Assembly: GCF_000331245.1 (NCBI RefSeq)
Contig: NZ_ANFZ01000009.1
Coordinates: 248,001-312,000 of the forward strand
DNA from: Blastomonas sp. AAP53
Lineage (GTDB): Bacteria > Pseudomonadota > Alphaproteobacteria > Sphingomonadales > Sphingomonadaceae
DNA length: 64,000 nucleotides
Direction of reading: 5' to 3'
Shown: positions 52,306 to 61,141 of the stretch, one piece after another
Position numbering within the stretch: position 1 is the first letter of the stretch
Layout of the letters: each line of letters begins with the position of its first letter
Program-made: the position numbers and the translations under genes
The notes under the pieces: generated by a model
Databases searched by the model: none
The model's input: the letters and a program-made list of their open reading frames with translations, nothing else
What the model was told of the DNA's origin: nothing

Positions 52306-53844
52306 ATGCATCCATCGATCCACGCCCAAAGCCAGGGTGACAAGCCTGCCGTGATCATGGCGGGTACGGGCCAGCAGATCAGCTACGACGCGCTGGATCG
52401 CCGGTCCAACCAGATTGCCCAGTATCTGCGTCAGCAGGGAATCAGCATTGGTGATACCGTTGCCTTGTGCCTCGAAAACCGGGCCGAATATTTCGACATC
52501 GTCTGGGGTGCGCAGCGCGCGGGGCTGATCTTTGTTGCGATATCGAACCGGCTTACGGCGGATGAGATCGGCTATATCCTTCGGGATAGCGGTGCCAAGC
52601 TGCTGTTCACGTCCGACTATCTGACGCCGCACCTCGATGGCATCCGCAGTGCGTGCCCTGCCACCCCGATCGTCAGCCTGGATGATGCCGCGACCTTGGC
52701 CGCGATCGATGCGATGCCCGATACGCCGATCGCCGATCAGCGTGCCGGATCGGACATGCTCTATTCGTCCGGCACGACCGGGCGGCCCAAAGGCGTTCGC
52801 CTTCCGCTGCCCGAGGACGGTAACATCGCCGCCAGCAATACCCTGGTCGCTTTGGCGCAGGGCGCGTTCGGTTTCGGCCCGGACAGCATCTACCTGTCGC
52901 CCGCGCCACTGTATCACGCCGCGCCGTTGCGCTGGTGCATGACGGTGCACAAGCTCGGCGGCACTGTAATTGCGATGGAAAAGTTCGACCCCGAAATCGC
53001 GCTGAGCCTGATTGAAAAATACCAGGTCAATGTCAGCCAGTGGGTGCCGACGCACTTCACCCGAATGCTCAAGCTGCCCGAAGAGGTTCGCGCGCGCTAT
53101 AACGTGTCCAGCCTGAAATCGGCCGTCCACGCCGCGGCGCCGTGTCCGGTGCCGGTCAAGAAGGCGATGATCGACTGGTGGGGACCGGTGCTGAAGGAAT
53201 ATTATGCCGGCACCGAAGGCAATGGCTTCACCTTCATCTCCAGCGAGGACTGGCTGACGCATCAGGGCTCGGTCGGCCGGGCATTGCTGGGTACCATCCG
53301 CATCTGCAACGAGAGCGGAGAAGAGGTCCCCGCGCGCACCGAAGGCACGGTCTATTTCGAAGGCGGCGGCAAGTTCGAATATCACAACGATGCCGGCAAG
53401 ACCCGCGAGGCGACCCATCCGCAAGGCTGGACGACATTGGGCGATGTCGGCTGGGTCGATGAAGACGGCTTCCTCTATCTCACCGATCGAAAGAGCTTCA
53501 TGATCATCTCGGGCGGGGTGAACATCTATCCGCAGGAGATCGAGAATCTGCTGGTCAGCCACCCCAAGGTCGCCGATGCGGCGGTGATCGGCGCGCCATG
53601 CCCCGACATGGGCGAACGCGTGGTCGCGATCGTCCAGCCGCTCGACCTCTCGCATGCCGGCGACGATCTGGCGGCGGAGCTCTCCACCTATCTGCGCGGA
53701 TCGCTCTCGGGTGTGAAGATGCCGCGCCAGATCGACTTCCGCGACGAACTGCCGCGTCATGCGACGGGCAAGCTCTACAAGCGCTTGCTCCGCGACGAAT
53801 ACTGGGCCGCTACAAAAGCGGCCGAAGCGATAGCGGGAGCCTGA
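52306..53844 (+). CDS. AMP-forming acyl-CoA synthetase / ligase
   Basis: A 512-residue ANL-superfamily enzyme, activating a carboxylic acid through an acyl-AMP to the CoA thioester. Start at ATG 52306 with GGAGGGA eight bases upstream. The AMP motif YSSGTTGRPKGV is at 153-164, YAGTEGNGFTFISSED (A5) lies mid-protein, and GDVGWVDEDGFLYLTDRKS with ISGGVNIYPQEIEN (A7-A10) and HATGKLYKRLLRDEYW follow. The catalytic lysine in GKLYK is present. First gene of the catabolic cluster; substrate unknown, with fatty or terpenoid acids likely from neighbours. Confidence 0.9.
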   Translation: MHPSIHAQSQGDKPAVIMAGTGQQISYDALDRRSNQIAQYLRQQGISIGDTVALCLENRAEYFDIVWGAQRAGLIFVAISNRLTADEIGYILRDSGAKLLFTSDYLTPHLDGIRSACPATPIVSLDDAATLAAIDAMPDTPIADQRAGSDMLYSSGTTGRPKGVRLPLPEDGNIAASNTLVALAQGAFGFGPDSIYLSPAPLYHAAPLRWCMTVHKLGGTVIAMEKFDPEIALSLIEKYQVNVSQWVPTHFTRMLKLPEEVRARYNVSSLKSAVHAAAPCPVPVKKAMIDWWGPVLKEYYAGTEGNGFTFISSEDWLTHQGSVGRALLGTIRICNESGEEVPARTEGTVYFEGGGKFEYHNDAGKTREATHPQGWTTLGDVGWVDEDGFLYLTDRKSFMIISGGVNIYPQEIENLLVSHPKVADAAVIGAPCPDMGERVVAIVQPLDLSHAGDDLAAELSTYLRGSLSGVKMPRQIDFRDELPRHATGKLYKRLLRDEYWAATKAAEAIAGA

Positions 53845-53847
53845 GCC

Positions 53848-55140
53848 ATGGCCACCATCGCGCCCGCCACCCTGCCGCCCGAAGTTTCCGCCGCCATCGT
53901 CAACCCCACCGCTTACGGCGAGTGGAGCGGCATCAAGGAAACCTTCCGCTGGGCGAGAGACAACATGCCTGTCGGGCTGGTCCAGACAGAGGGCTATATG
54001 CCGTTCTGGGCGATCACCCGCCATGATGACATCATGACGGTGAGCAAGGACAACCAGCGTTTTCTCAACGCGCCCAAGTCGGTCGTGCTGGGGCCGGTCG
54101 CGGTGCAGATGCTCACGCACATGATCACCGGCGGCAGCCCGCATCTGGTGCGCTCATTGGTGACCATGGATGCGCCCGAGCACATGGACTATCGCAAGCT
54201 CACCCAAAGCTGGTTCATGCCCAAGAACCTCGCCAGCCTTGAGGACAAGATCCGCGGGATTGCCCGCGCCTCGGTCGACGCGATGGTCGCGACCGGTGGT
54301 GAATGCGATTTCGTGCATCAGGTCTCGGCGCTGTATCCGCTGCACGTGGTCATGCAGATCCTGGGCGTGCCGCACGAGGACGAACCGCTGATGCTCAAGC
54401 TGACGCAGGAGATGTTCGGCGGCGAGGACCCCGATCTCAACCGAGCGCGGTCGGTCGAACTGACGCCCGAGCAGGTGACGCAGTTCGTGATCGATGCGGT
54501 GCGCGATTTCGAAGGCTATTTCATGCAGCTTGCGGCCGACCGCCGCGCCAACCCCAAGGATGATGTCGCCACGGTTATCGCCAACGCCATCATCGATGGA
54601 GAGCCGATCAGTGACCGCAATGCGGCAGGCTATTACATCATCGTCGCGGCCGCCGGGCACGACACGACCTCGGCCTCGACCGCAGGTGCGATGTGGGCCC
54701 TGGCCAATGATCCCGAGCAGTTCGCCCGGATCAAGGCGGACCGCAGCCTGCTGCCCGGCCTGATCGAGGAGGCGATCCGGTGGACGACGCCGGTGCAGCA
54801 TTTCATGCGCACGGCGGCAGAAGATTGCAAGATCGGCGGTCAAAAGATCGCCAAGGATGACTGGCTGATGCTGTGCTATGTCTCGGGAAATCATGACGAG
54901 CGGGTGTTTCCCGATCCCGATCGGTTCGATGCCTCGCGCAGTCCCAATCGGCATGTCGCCTTTGGCGCGGGGGTTCACCAGTGCCTGGGCCTGCACCTGG
55001 CGCGGCTGGAAATGAGGATCCTGTTCGACGAACTGCTCGACCGTATCGACAGCGTCGAACTGGCAGGCACGCCCAAGCGGGCGAGCAGCACCTTCGTCGG
55101 CGGGCCCAAGACCCTGCCGATCCGATTTGTGGCACGATGA
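53848..55140 (+). CDS. Cytochrome P450, CYP108-like
   Basis: A 430-residue soluble bacterial P450. The I-helix motif AGHDTT is at 269-274, ExxR is Glu308-Arg311 and the heme loop FGAGVHQCLG puts the ligand at Cys379. The sequence ALYPLHVVMQILGVP, LMLKLTQEMFGG and the C-terminal FVGGPKTLPIRF strongly recall CYP108 (P450terp and the sphingomonad CYP108D1), which hydroxylate terpenes or aromatic hydrocarbons. No ferredoxin or reductase gene lies in the window, so electron partners must be elsewhere. Starts 3 bases after the acyl-CoA synthetase. Confidence 0.9.
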   Translation: MATIAPATLPPEVSAAIVNPTAYGEWSGIKETFRWARDNMPVGLVQTEGYMPFWAITRHDDIMTVSKDNQRFLNAPKSVVLGPVAVQMLTHMITGGSPHLVRSLVTMDAPEHMDYRKLTQSWFMPKNLASLEDKIRGIARASVDAMVATGGECDFVHQVSALYPLHVVMQILGVPHEDEPLMLKLTQEMFGGEDPDLNRARSVELTPEQVTQFVIDAVRDFEGYFMQLAADRRANPKDDVATVIANAIIDGEPISDRNAAGYYIIVAAAGHDTTSASTAGAMWALANDPEQFARIKADRSLLPGLIEEAIRWTTPVQHFMRTAAEDCKIGGQKIAKDDWLMLCYVSGNHDERVFPDPDRFDASRSPNRHVAFGAGVHQCLGLHLARLEMRILFDELLDRIDSVELAGTPKRASSTFVGGPKTLPIRFVAR

Positions 55141-55257
55141 ATAGATAGTGGCATGCGGCGGGGCTGCGATGTAGCCTGCCGAACGACCGCCCATATGACA
55201 CCAGCCCGCAAGCCTCCCAAGGGGACCGGGGACACTTCACAGGAAAGGAATGTTACG

Positions 55258-56685
55258 ATGGTTCAGCAGTACAGCGTTCTCATCAACGGCCAGCTCGAAA
55301 AGCCCGGCAAGTGGCTCGACGTCGTCAACCCCGCGAACGAGCAGGTGATCGGCCAGGTTCCCGATTGCGGCAAGGAAGAGCTGGATCGGGCTGTGGCGGC
55401 TGCGCGCACGGCGTTCAAGACATGGTCGAAGACTCCGATCGACGATCGCCGCGCGGTGATCATGAAGATTTCCGGCGCGATCAAGGAGAATGCCGACGAA
55501 TTGATGCGGCTGCTGACCAGCGAACAGGGCAAGCCGCATGCGCAGGCAACTGGCGAGATCTATGGTGCTGCAGGCATGGCCGCAGCCCAGTCGACGCTGA
55601 GCCTGGAAGACGAGATCAACGAGGACAGCGAAACGCGCCTGTCGCGCACCCGCCGCGTGCCCGTTGGCGTGGTCGGCGGTATCGTGCCGTGGAACTTCCC
55701 GGTGATGATGGCGGTGCAGAAGATCGTCCCCGCTCTGCTGTCAGGCTGCACCATGGTGCTCAAGCCCTCGCCGTTCACGCCGCTGGCGACGCTGCGCATC
55801 GTCGAACTGATCGCCAGTGAAGTCCCCGCAGGCGTGCTCAACGTCATTACTGGCGGCGATGATCTTGGCCCGCTGATCACCGCGCACCCGGACATCGACA
55901 AGATCACCTTCACCGGCTCCACCGCGACCGGCAAGCGCGTGATGGAAACCGCCTCGAAAGACCTCAAGCGCATCACGCTGGAACTCGGCGGCAACGATGC
56001 CTCGATCGTGCTGCCCGATGCGGATGTGAAGAAGGTCGCCGAGCAGCTGTTCTGGTCGAGCTTCACCAACGCCGGCCAGATCTGCGTCGCGGCCAAGCGC
56101 ATCTATATCCACGAGGATATCTATGACGAGCTGTCCGCCGCGATCGCCGAATATGCCCGGCATGTGAAGGTGGGCGATGGTGCGGAGCAGGGGACTGCCG
56201 TAGGGCCCATCCAGAACAAGAAACAGTATGAGCGCGTGCTCGAGCTGATCAAGGATGCCAAGGACAATGGCTATAAGTTCCTGGTCGGCGGCGATCACGA
56301 CCCGTCGATCCCCGGCTATTACGTGCCGATCACCATCCTCGACAATCCGCCCGAGGATGCGCGCATCGTGGCCGAGGAGCAGTTCGGTCCGGTGATGCCG
56401 CTGATGAAGTTCGCGACCGTCGAAGAGGCGATCGAGCGCGCCAATGCTTCGGATTACGGCCTGGCGGGCGCTGTATGGACCAGCAATCCCGAAGAGGGCG
56501 TGCGCGTGGCCGAACAGCTGGAAACCGGCACGGTATGGGTCAACGAGTTCCTGCACCTTTCGCCCTTCGCGCCTTTCGCGGGGCACAAGCAGTCAGGCTT
56601 TGGCGCCGAATATGGCAAGGAAGGCCTGCTCGAGTTCACCTACCCCCAGGTGATCACGGTCAAGCGCGAAAAGGCGATGGCGTAA
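55258..56685 (+). CDS. NAD(P)-dependent aldehyde dehydrogenase
   Basis: A 475-residue enzyme of the ALDH superfamily oxidising an aldehyde to the acid. PWNFP is at 144-148, the catalytic glutamate Glu242 in LELGG and the nucleophile Cys276 in NAGQICVAAKR, with FGPVMPLM and YGLAGAVWT near the end. Start chosen at ATG 55258 behind AGGAAAGGA. The gap from the P450 gene is 117 bases. It would act on the P450/alcohol oxidation product; a link to terpene or fatty-acid chains is inferred. Confidence 0.92.
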   Translation: MVQQYSVLINGQLEKPGKWLDVVNPANEQVIGQVPDCGKEELDRAVAAARTAFKTWSKTPIDDRRAVIMKISGAIKENADELMRLLTSEQGKPHAQATGEIYGAAGMAAAQSTLSLEDEINEDSETRLSRTRRVPVGVVGGIVPWNFPVMMAVQKIVPALLSGCTMVLKPSPFTPLATLRIVELIASEVPAGVLNVITGGDDLGPLITAHPDIDKITFTGSTATGKRVMETASKDLKRITLELGGNDASIVLPDADVKKVAEQLFWSSFTNAGQICVAAKRIYIHEDIYDELSAAIAEYARHVKVGDGAEQGTAVGPIQNKKQYERVLELIKDAKDNGYKFLVGGDHDPSIPGYYVPITILDNPPEDARIVAEEQFGPVMPLMKFATVEEAIERANASDYGLAGAVWTSNPEEGVRVAEQLETGTVWVNEFLHLSPFAPFAGHKQSGFGAEYGKEGLLEFTYPQVITVKREKAMA

Positions 56686-56693
56686 GCATAGCA

Positions 56694-56721
56694 GCCCGTT
56701 CTCCCAGAAGGGGGAACGGGC
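56694..56721 (+). terminator. Terminator-like hairpin after the aldehyde dehydrogenase
   Basis: GCCCGTTCTCCC (56694-56705) pairs with GGGGGAACGGGC (56710-56721) over 12 bp with one G-U. No T-run follows, so termination may be partial. Confidence 0.5.
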
Positions 56722-56765
56722 AGCCTTCGCCGAGCTCCTTTCCGTTGACGTAAGTTGCAAGCCGG

Positions 56766-56783
56766 TTTAACCGTTCGATTAAA
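56766..56783. promoter_or_regulatory. Second TTTAA-N8-TTAAA operator-like palindrome, upstream of the thiolase
   Basis: TTTAACCGTTCGATTAAA shares 15 of 18 bases with the palindrome at 52200 and keeps the symmetric TTTAA and CG/CG elements, with GG and CC flanks extending it. A TTGACG at 56745 lies 15 bases upstream, so a repressor here could cover the -10 region. The thiolase ATG is 64 bases downstream. Confidence 0.6.
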
Positions 56784-56846
56784 CCCGTGTCGGAGTCGCA
56801 ATCGGCGCGTCACCAATAGTGTCGTTATTCATACAGGAGAGACCTT

Positions 56847-58019
56847 ATGGCTCATGCTTATATCGTAGACGCGGTGCGCACCGCAGGCGGGCGCCGCGGC
56901 GGGCGTCTGGCCGGAATTCACCCGGTCGATCTGGGGGCGGCCGTTTTTGATGCGATCGCTGCGCGCAACGATTTCGATCCCAAGGCGATCGAGGACGTGA
57001 TCACCGGTTGCGTCGGCCAGGGCGGCGAGCAGACGATGGACTTGGGCCGCAACGCGGTGCTGGCATCGAAGCTGCCCGACAGCATCCCCGCCGTCACCAT
57101 CGATCGCCAGTGCGGTTCCTCGCAGCAGGCGATGCAGTTTGCAGCCCAGGCAGTGATGAGCGGCACGCAGGATATCGTTCTGGCTAGCGGCATCGAGAGC
57201 ATGACCCGCGTTCCGATGGGAACGCCGGCGGTGCTGTTCATGAAGGCTGGCCTGGGCAACTACAAGTCGGCGCGGCTTGAAGAAGCATTCCCTGGCGTGA
57301 TGTTCAGCCAGTTCGATGGTGCAGAAATGATCGTCAAGAAGCACGGCCAGACCAAGGAGCAGCTCGACAGCTATTCGCTCGAAAGCCACCGCCGTGCTGC
57401 GGCGGCGACGCAGGCGGGCGCGTTCGATAACGAGATCGTGCCGGTCGAGATCGAAACTGCCGACGGCAAGGAATGGCACAAGGTCGACGAAGGCATTCGC
57501 TTCGACGCCACACTGGAAGGCATTTCGGGGGTCAAGCGGATCACCGAAACCGGCCTGCTGTCGGCTGCCAACGCCAGCCAGATCTGCGACGGCGCCTCTG
57601 CCGTGCTGATCGTGTCTGAAAAGGCCCTCAAGGACCATGGCCTGACGCCGCGCGCGCGCATTCATCACGTCTCGGTGACGGCGGGCGATCCGGTGATCAT
57701 GCTCGAAGAGCCGCTGTTTGCGACGGAACGCGCACTCAAGCGTGCGGGCATGAAGATCGACGATATCGATCTGTACGAGGTGAACGAGGCGTTCGCTCCG
57801 GTTCCGCTCGCATGGCTCTCCTATCTGGGTGCCAGCCATGACCGGCTGAACGTCAATGGCGGCGCGATCGCCCTGGGCCACCCGCTCGGCGCATCGGGCA
57901 CCAAGCTGATGGCAACGCTGCTCAACGCGCTGGAAACGCGCGGCGGCAAATACGGCCTGCAGACGATGTGCGAAGGCGGCGGCCAGGCCAACGTCACGAT
58001 CATCGAACGGCTGAGCTGA
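56847..58019 (+). CDS. Acetyl-CoA C-acyltransferase (thiolase)
   Basis: A 390-residue degradative or biosynthetic thiolase. The nucleophile is Cys89 in IDRQCGSSQQAM, with His345 in GGAIALGHPLGASG and Cys375 in CEGGGQANV. The loop VNEAFAPVPLAWL completes the active site. AGGAGA precedes the ATG. Converts a 3-ketoacyl-CoA to acetyl-CoA, the last step of a beta-oxidation cycle that the neighbouring SDR and hydratase would supply. Confidence 0.94.
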   Translation: MAHAYIVDAVRTAGGRRGGRLAGIHPVDLGAAVFDAIAARNDFDPKAIEDVITGCVGQGGEQTMDLGRNAVLASKLPDSIPAVTIDRQCGSSQQAMQFAAQAVMSGTQDIVLASGIESMTRVPMGTPAVLFMKAGLGNYKSARLEEAFPGVMFSQFDGAEMIVKKHGQTKEQLDSYSLESHRRAAAATQAGAFDNEIVPVEIETADGKEWHKVDEGIRFDATLEGISGVKRITETGLLSAANASQICDGASAVLIVSEKALKDHGLTPRARIHHVSVTAGDPVIMLEEPLFATERALKRAGMKIDDIDLYEVNEAFAPVPLAWLSYLGASHDRLNVNGGAIALGHPLGASGTKLMATLLNALETRGGKYGLQTMCEGGGQANVTIIERLS

Positions 58020-58023
58020 GCTC

Positions 58024-58158
58024 AACGAAATCCTCTCCATTGCGGGGAGGGGGACCGCGGAACGGCGGAGGGGAAGCGTCCGGGAGGGACGCGGTCACCC
58101 CGAAGCCATTCCGTCGGTCCTGCTGATTGCCCCTCTCCGACCAGGGGAGGGATGAATT
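58024..58158. repeat. REP-like GC-rich palindromic repeat
   Basis: The gap between thiolase and SDR genes contains a chain of small hairpins: CCTCTCC/GGGGAGG, CCGCGG, GCGTCC/GGACGC and CCCCTCTCC/GGGGAGGG. This style of dispersed intergenic element is common in sphingomonads. Its copy number in the genome cannot be judged here. Confidence 0.5.
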
Positions 58159-58183
58159 TCAAATCCATTCCAGGAGACATCTG

Positions 58184-58966
58184 ATGATACTCGATTCCAG
58201 CATTTCTGCCGTCGTCACCGGCGGCGCATCCGGTCTTGGCGCGGCCACCGCGCGCGCGCTTGCAGCCAAGGGCGTGAAGGTCGCGATTTTCGACCTGCAG
58301 GAAGAAAAGGGCACCGCACTCGCCAATGAAATCGGCGGCGTGTTCTGTGAAGTCAACGTGACCGACGATGCCAGCGTGGATGCAGGCTTCGCCAAGGCGC
58401 GTGCCGCCATCGGCCAGGAGCGCATCCTGGTGTGCTGCGCTGGCACCGGCAACGCGATCAAGACCGCCAGCCGCTCGAAGGAAGACGGTAGCATCAAGCA
58501 CTTCCCGCTCGATGCGTTCAACTGGATCATCCAGATCAACCTCGTCGGCACCTTCCGCTGCATCGCCAAGTCGGCTGCCGGCATGATGACGCTCGACGTG
58601 CTTCCAGACGGTGATCGCGGCGCGATCGTCAACACCGCATCGGTCGCAGCCGAGGACGGGCAGATCGGTCAGGCCGCCTATTCGGCATCGAAGGGTGGTG
58701 TCGTCGGCATGACCCTGCCGATTGCGCGCGATCTTTCGAACGAGGCCATCCGCGTCAACACCATCCTGCCCGGCATCTTCAACACGCCGCTGCTCGCTGC
58801 CGCACCGCAGCAGGTCAAGGATGCGCTGGGCGCGTCGGTGCCTTACCCCAAGCGTCTGGGCAATCCGGAAGAATATGCGCAGCTCGCCATGACCATGATC
58901 GAATGCGGCTATTTCAACGGTGAAGACGTCCGCCTCGATGGCGGCATCCGCATGGCACCGCGCTGA
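58184..58966 (+). CDS. SDR-family 3-hydroxyacyl-CoA dehydrogenase-like protein
   Basis: A 260-residue short-chain dehydrogenase. TGGASGLGA (12-20) binds NAD(H), Ser153 in NTASVAA and Tyr166-Lys170 in YSASK are the catalytic residues, and the C-terminus GGIRMAPR is typical. The overall pattern (PLDAFNWIIQINLVGTFRCI, FCEVNVTDDAS) resembles HSD17B10-type type II 3-hydroxyacyl-CoA dehydrogenases. Start at ATG 58184 behind AGGAGA. With thiolase and hydratase it would complete beta-oxidation; the hydroxyacyl role is inferred. Confidence 0.9.
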   Translation: MILDSSISAVVTGGASGLGAATARALAAKGVKVAIFDLQEEKGTALANEIGGVFCEVNVTDDASVDAGFAKARAAIGQERILVCCAGTGNAIKTASRSKEDGSIKHFPLDAFNWIIQINLVGTFRCIAKSAAGMMTLDVLPDGDRGAIVNTASVAAEDGQIGQAAYSASKGGVVGMTLPIARDLSNEAIRVNTILPGIFNTPLLAAAPQQVKDALGASVPYPKRLGNPEEYAQLAMTMIECGYFNGEDVRLDGGIRMAPR

Positions 58967-58975
58967 TGTGACACA

Positions 58976-59011
58976 GGCCTCGCCCGGCGTACCGGGCGGG
59001 GCCGCTTCTTT
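58976..59011 (+). terminator. Terminator-like hairpin between the SDR and hydratase genes
   Basis: GGCCTCGCCCGG (58976-58987) pairs with CCGGGCGGGGCC (58992-59003) over 12 bp with one G-U and a 4-base loop, followed by TTCTTTT. It may separate a thiolase-SDR unit from hydratase-TetR. Confidence 0.7.
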
Positions 59012-59024
59012 TCGGGATTGCATC

Positions 59025-59891
59025 ATGGCCTACACGACCATTCGCTACGACGTTGCAGGGGGCATCGCGACCATCACGCTTCATCGCCCCGAAAAGATGA
59101 ACGCCTTCACCAATGTGATGTGCACCGAGATGATCGACGCCTTCGACCGGATCGACGCCGACGACGAGGTCAAGGCAGTGATTGTCACAGGCGAGGGCAG
59201 GGCGTTCTGCGCTGGCGCTGATCTGACCCCGGACAGCGGCGGCGGACCGTTTTCGAGCGACGATCCCGTCACCGACCTGTCCGACCCTCGCGTGCGCGAT
59301 GGTGGCGGGCTGCTTACCCTTCGCATCTTCCAGTGCCAGAAACCTGTGATCGGTGCGATCAACGGTGCTGCCGTCGGTATCGGCGTGACGATGCAATTGC
59401 CGATGGACATGCGGCTGGCCTCGACAAACGCTCGGTTCGGCTTTGTGTTTGCCCGGCGCGGGATCGTGCCCGAAGCTGCATCCTCATGGTTTCTGCCGCG
59501 CCTTGTCGGCTATCAGCAGGCGCTGGAATGGTGCATGACCGGGCGGGTGTTCGGTGCCGATGAGGCGCTCGCCGGGGGCTTGGTACGATCGGTTCATGCG
59601 CCCGAGGATCTTCTGCCTGCAGCGACCGCACTGGCCCGCGAAATTGCCGACAACACGGCTGCCGTGTCGATTGCGCTCACCCGCGCGATGCTGTGGCGGC
59701 TGCCCTCCGCGCCGCATCCAATGCACGCGCACCGGATTGACAGCCGCGCCATCTACACCCGGTCGCGCTCTGGCGATGCTGCCGAGGGCATTTCGAGCTT
59801 CCTTGAAAAACGTGCCGCGAGCTATCCTGACCGGGTTGCATCCGACATGCCGCAATTCTATCCGTGGTGGGATGAACCCGTCTATGAATGA
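59025..59891 (+). CDS. Enoyl-CoA hydratase/isomerase family (crotonase)
   Basis: A 288-residue crotonase-fold protein. Start at ATG 59025. The oxyanion hole is formed by FCAGADL (61-67) and GAAVGIGV (114-121). Of the two catalytic glutamates of classical hydratase, only the later one, Glu150 in IVPEAASSW, is present; the first is replaced near TMQLPMD, so isomerase or other crotonase chemistry is possible. Precedes and overlaps the TetR gene. Confidence 0.88.
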   Translation: MAYTTIRYDVAGGIATITLHRPEKMNAFTNVMCTEMIDAFDRIDADDEVKAVIVTGEGRAFCAGADLTPDSGGGPFSSDDPVTDLSDPRVRDGGGLLTLRIFQCQKPVIGAINGAAVGIGVTMQLPMDMRLASTNARFGFVFARRGIVPEAASSWFLPRLVGYQQALEWCMTGRVFGADEALAGGLVRSVHAPEDLLPAATALAREIADNTAAVSIALTRAMLWRLPSAPHPMHAHRIDSRAIYTRSRSGDAAEGISSFLEKRAASYPDRVASDMPQFYPWWDEPVYE

Positions 59892-60519
59892 ACCCGCGCC
59901 GCAAGGCGAACCCAATGCCCGTGATCAGTTGATCGAGGCTGCCAGCCAGATCATGCGGGATGGCGACACTGTCGATCTGTCGTTGAGTGAACTGTCATTG
60001 CGGTCGGGGCTCAACAGTGCGCTGGTCAAATATTATTTCGGCAACAAGCAGGGGTTGATGCTGGCGCTGCTCGAGCGGGACATGCGCAATATCGTCACCA
60101 GCCTTGACGCGCTGCTGGCCAAGGATCTGGCGCCGGACGAGAAGCTGCGGGTACACATTCGCGCGGTCATCAGCACCTATTTCCGATTTCCGTACCTCAA
60201 CCGCCTGCTGATGCGTCTGGTTCGCGATGCCGCTCCTGAAGTGTCGCGCAAGATCGCGGACGATTATCTGCGGCCGATCTCCAATGCCTATACGCGTTTG
60301 ATCGACGAGGGCGTGGACAAGGGGCTGTTTCGTCCGATCGACCCTCAACTGTTCTATTTTACAGTCACGGGCGCTGCCGACCGTTTCTTTTCGGCGCGGC
60401 TGGTTCTGCATCATTGCTTTGGCTTGAGCGATGTTACGGAACAGATGCGCGACGATTACGCGGATCATACCCTGGATATCATCATGCCGGGTCTGTTGAA
60501 GGCTCCCGGCGGGGCATGA
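59884..60519 (+). CDS. TetR family transcriptional regulator of the catabolic cluster
   Basis: A 211-residue TetR-type repressor. The N-terminal helix-turn-helix spans about residues 34-53 (SELSLRSGLNSALVKYYFGN), preceded by RDQLIEAASQIM. The remaining helical domain would bind an effector, likely an acyl-CoA. It overlaps the end of the hydratase gene; an ATG 12 bases upstream (59872) is an alternative start. The two TTTAA-N8-TTAAA sites upstream of the synthetase and the thiolase are the best candidate operators. Confidence 0.88.
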   Translation: MNEPAPQGEPNARDQLIEAASQIMRDGDTVDLSLSELSLRSGLNSALVKYYFGNKQGLMLALLERDMRNIVTSLDALLAKDLAPDEKLRVHIRAVISTYFRFPYLNRLLMRLVRDAAPEVSRKIADDYLRPISNAYTRLIDEGVDKGLFRPIDPQLFYFTVTGAADRFFSARLVLHHCFGLSDVTEQMRDDYADHTLDIIMPGLLKAPGGA

Positions 60520-60618
60520 CACCGGTTAACTGTGACGCTGCGATGAGGCGTTAGTTACATACGTTCGGGTTACGGTAATAAACTTACAACGCAGCGCAAT
60601 TTTCTCTAGAGGCAGGGT

Positions 60619-60948
60619 ATGTCCAATCCTGCCTCTCGATTCCCTGTGCCATCTTGCAATCCCCCCAAAGCCGGGGATAGCCACAAGGGTGCCATATCCG
60701 CTGCCGACGAGCAGGCCTTTGTCGCTGCCAGTGAACGGTTGACGGCTGCCCTGGAGCAGGCGGGCAGTGGGCGGACGCACGAGGACATTGCGATTGCACG
60801 CCAGCGCCTGCGCGAATTGGCCGTGAAACTGCGGGATGCAGGCTATTGGCGGTCGGACAAAAAGGGCCTGCGGGCCACTGTTTCGCTGCTGTGGCAGGCG
60901 GATCGTTACGTCAGCGATATCGCCCTACGCCCGGGCGATCGCGATTGA
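60619..60948 (+). CDS. Small hypothetical protein
   Basis: A 109-residue soluble protein starting at ATG 60619 with AGGCAGGG a few bases upstream. The N-terminal 30 residues are low-complexity; the rest is helical (FVAASERLTAALEQAGSG, AIARQRLRELAVKLRDAGYW). There is no signal peptide, cysteine cluster or recognised domain. The upstream 100 bases contain promoter-like TA-rich text. Convergent with the DUF2147 gene across an inverted repeat. Confidence 0.65.
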   Translation: MSNPASRFPVPSCNPPKAGDSHKGAISAADEQAFVAASERLTAALEQAGSGRTHEDIAIARQRLRELAVKLRDAGYWRSDKKGLRATVSLLWQADRYVSDIALRPGDRD

Positions 60949-61020
60949 TGGTCTGAGGACAAATTCATTGAACCACCATCTTCAAGCCTGCCGGGTCGCA
61001 ACCGGATGCAGGGGCGAAGC

Positions 61021-61065
61021 GACGGGTCGGCAGCGGCTTTGAGGCAAGTTACGCGCCGACCCGTC
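61021..61065. terminator. Perfect 11-bp inverted repeat between convergent genes
   Basis: GACGGGTCGGC (61021-61031) and GCCGACCCGTC (61055-61065) form a perfect 11-bp stem around a 23-base loop, in the gap between the 109-aa gene and the DUF2147 gene. It has no adjacent T-run and may act as a bidirectional transcription end. Confidence 0.4.
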
Positions 61066-61141
61066 ATAAACAAATATCAACGTTACGGTTTAATGACACG
61101 AGCACTGCCAAAATGTAACGGTTGTTTTATTTTGACTGCGG

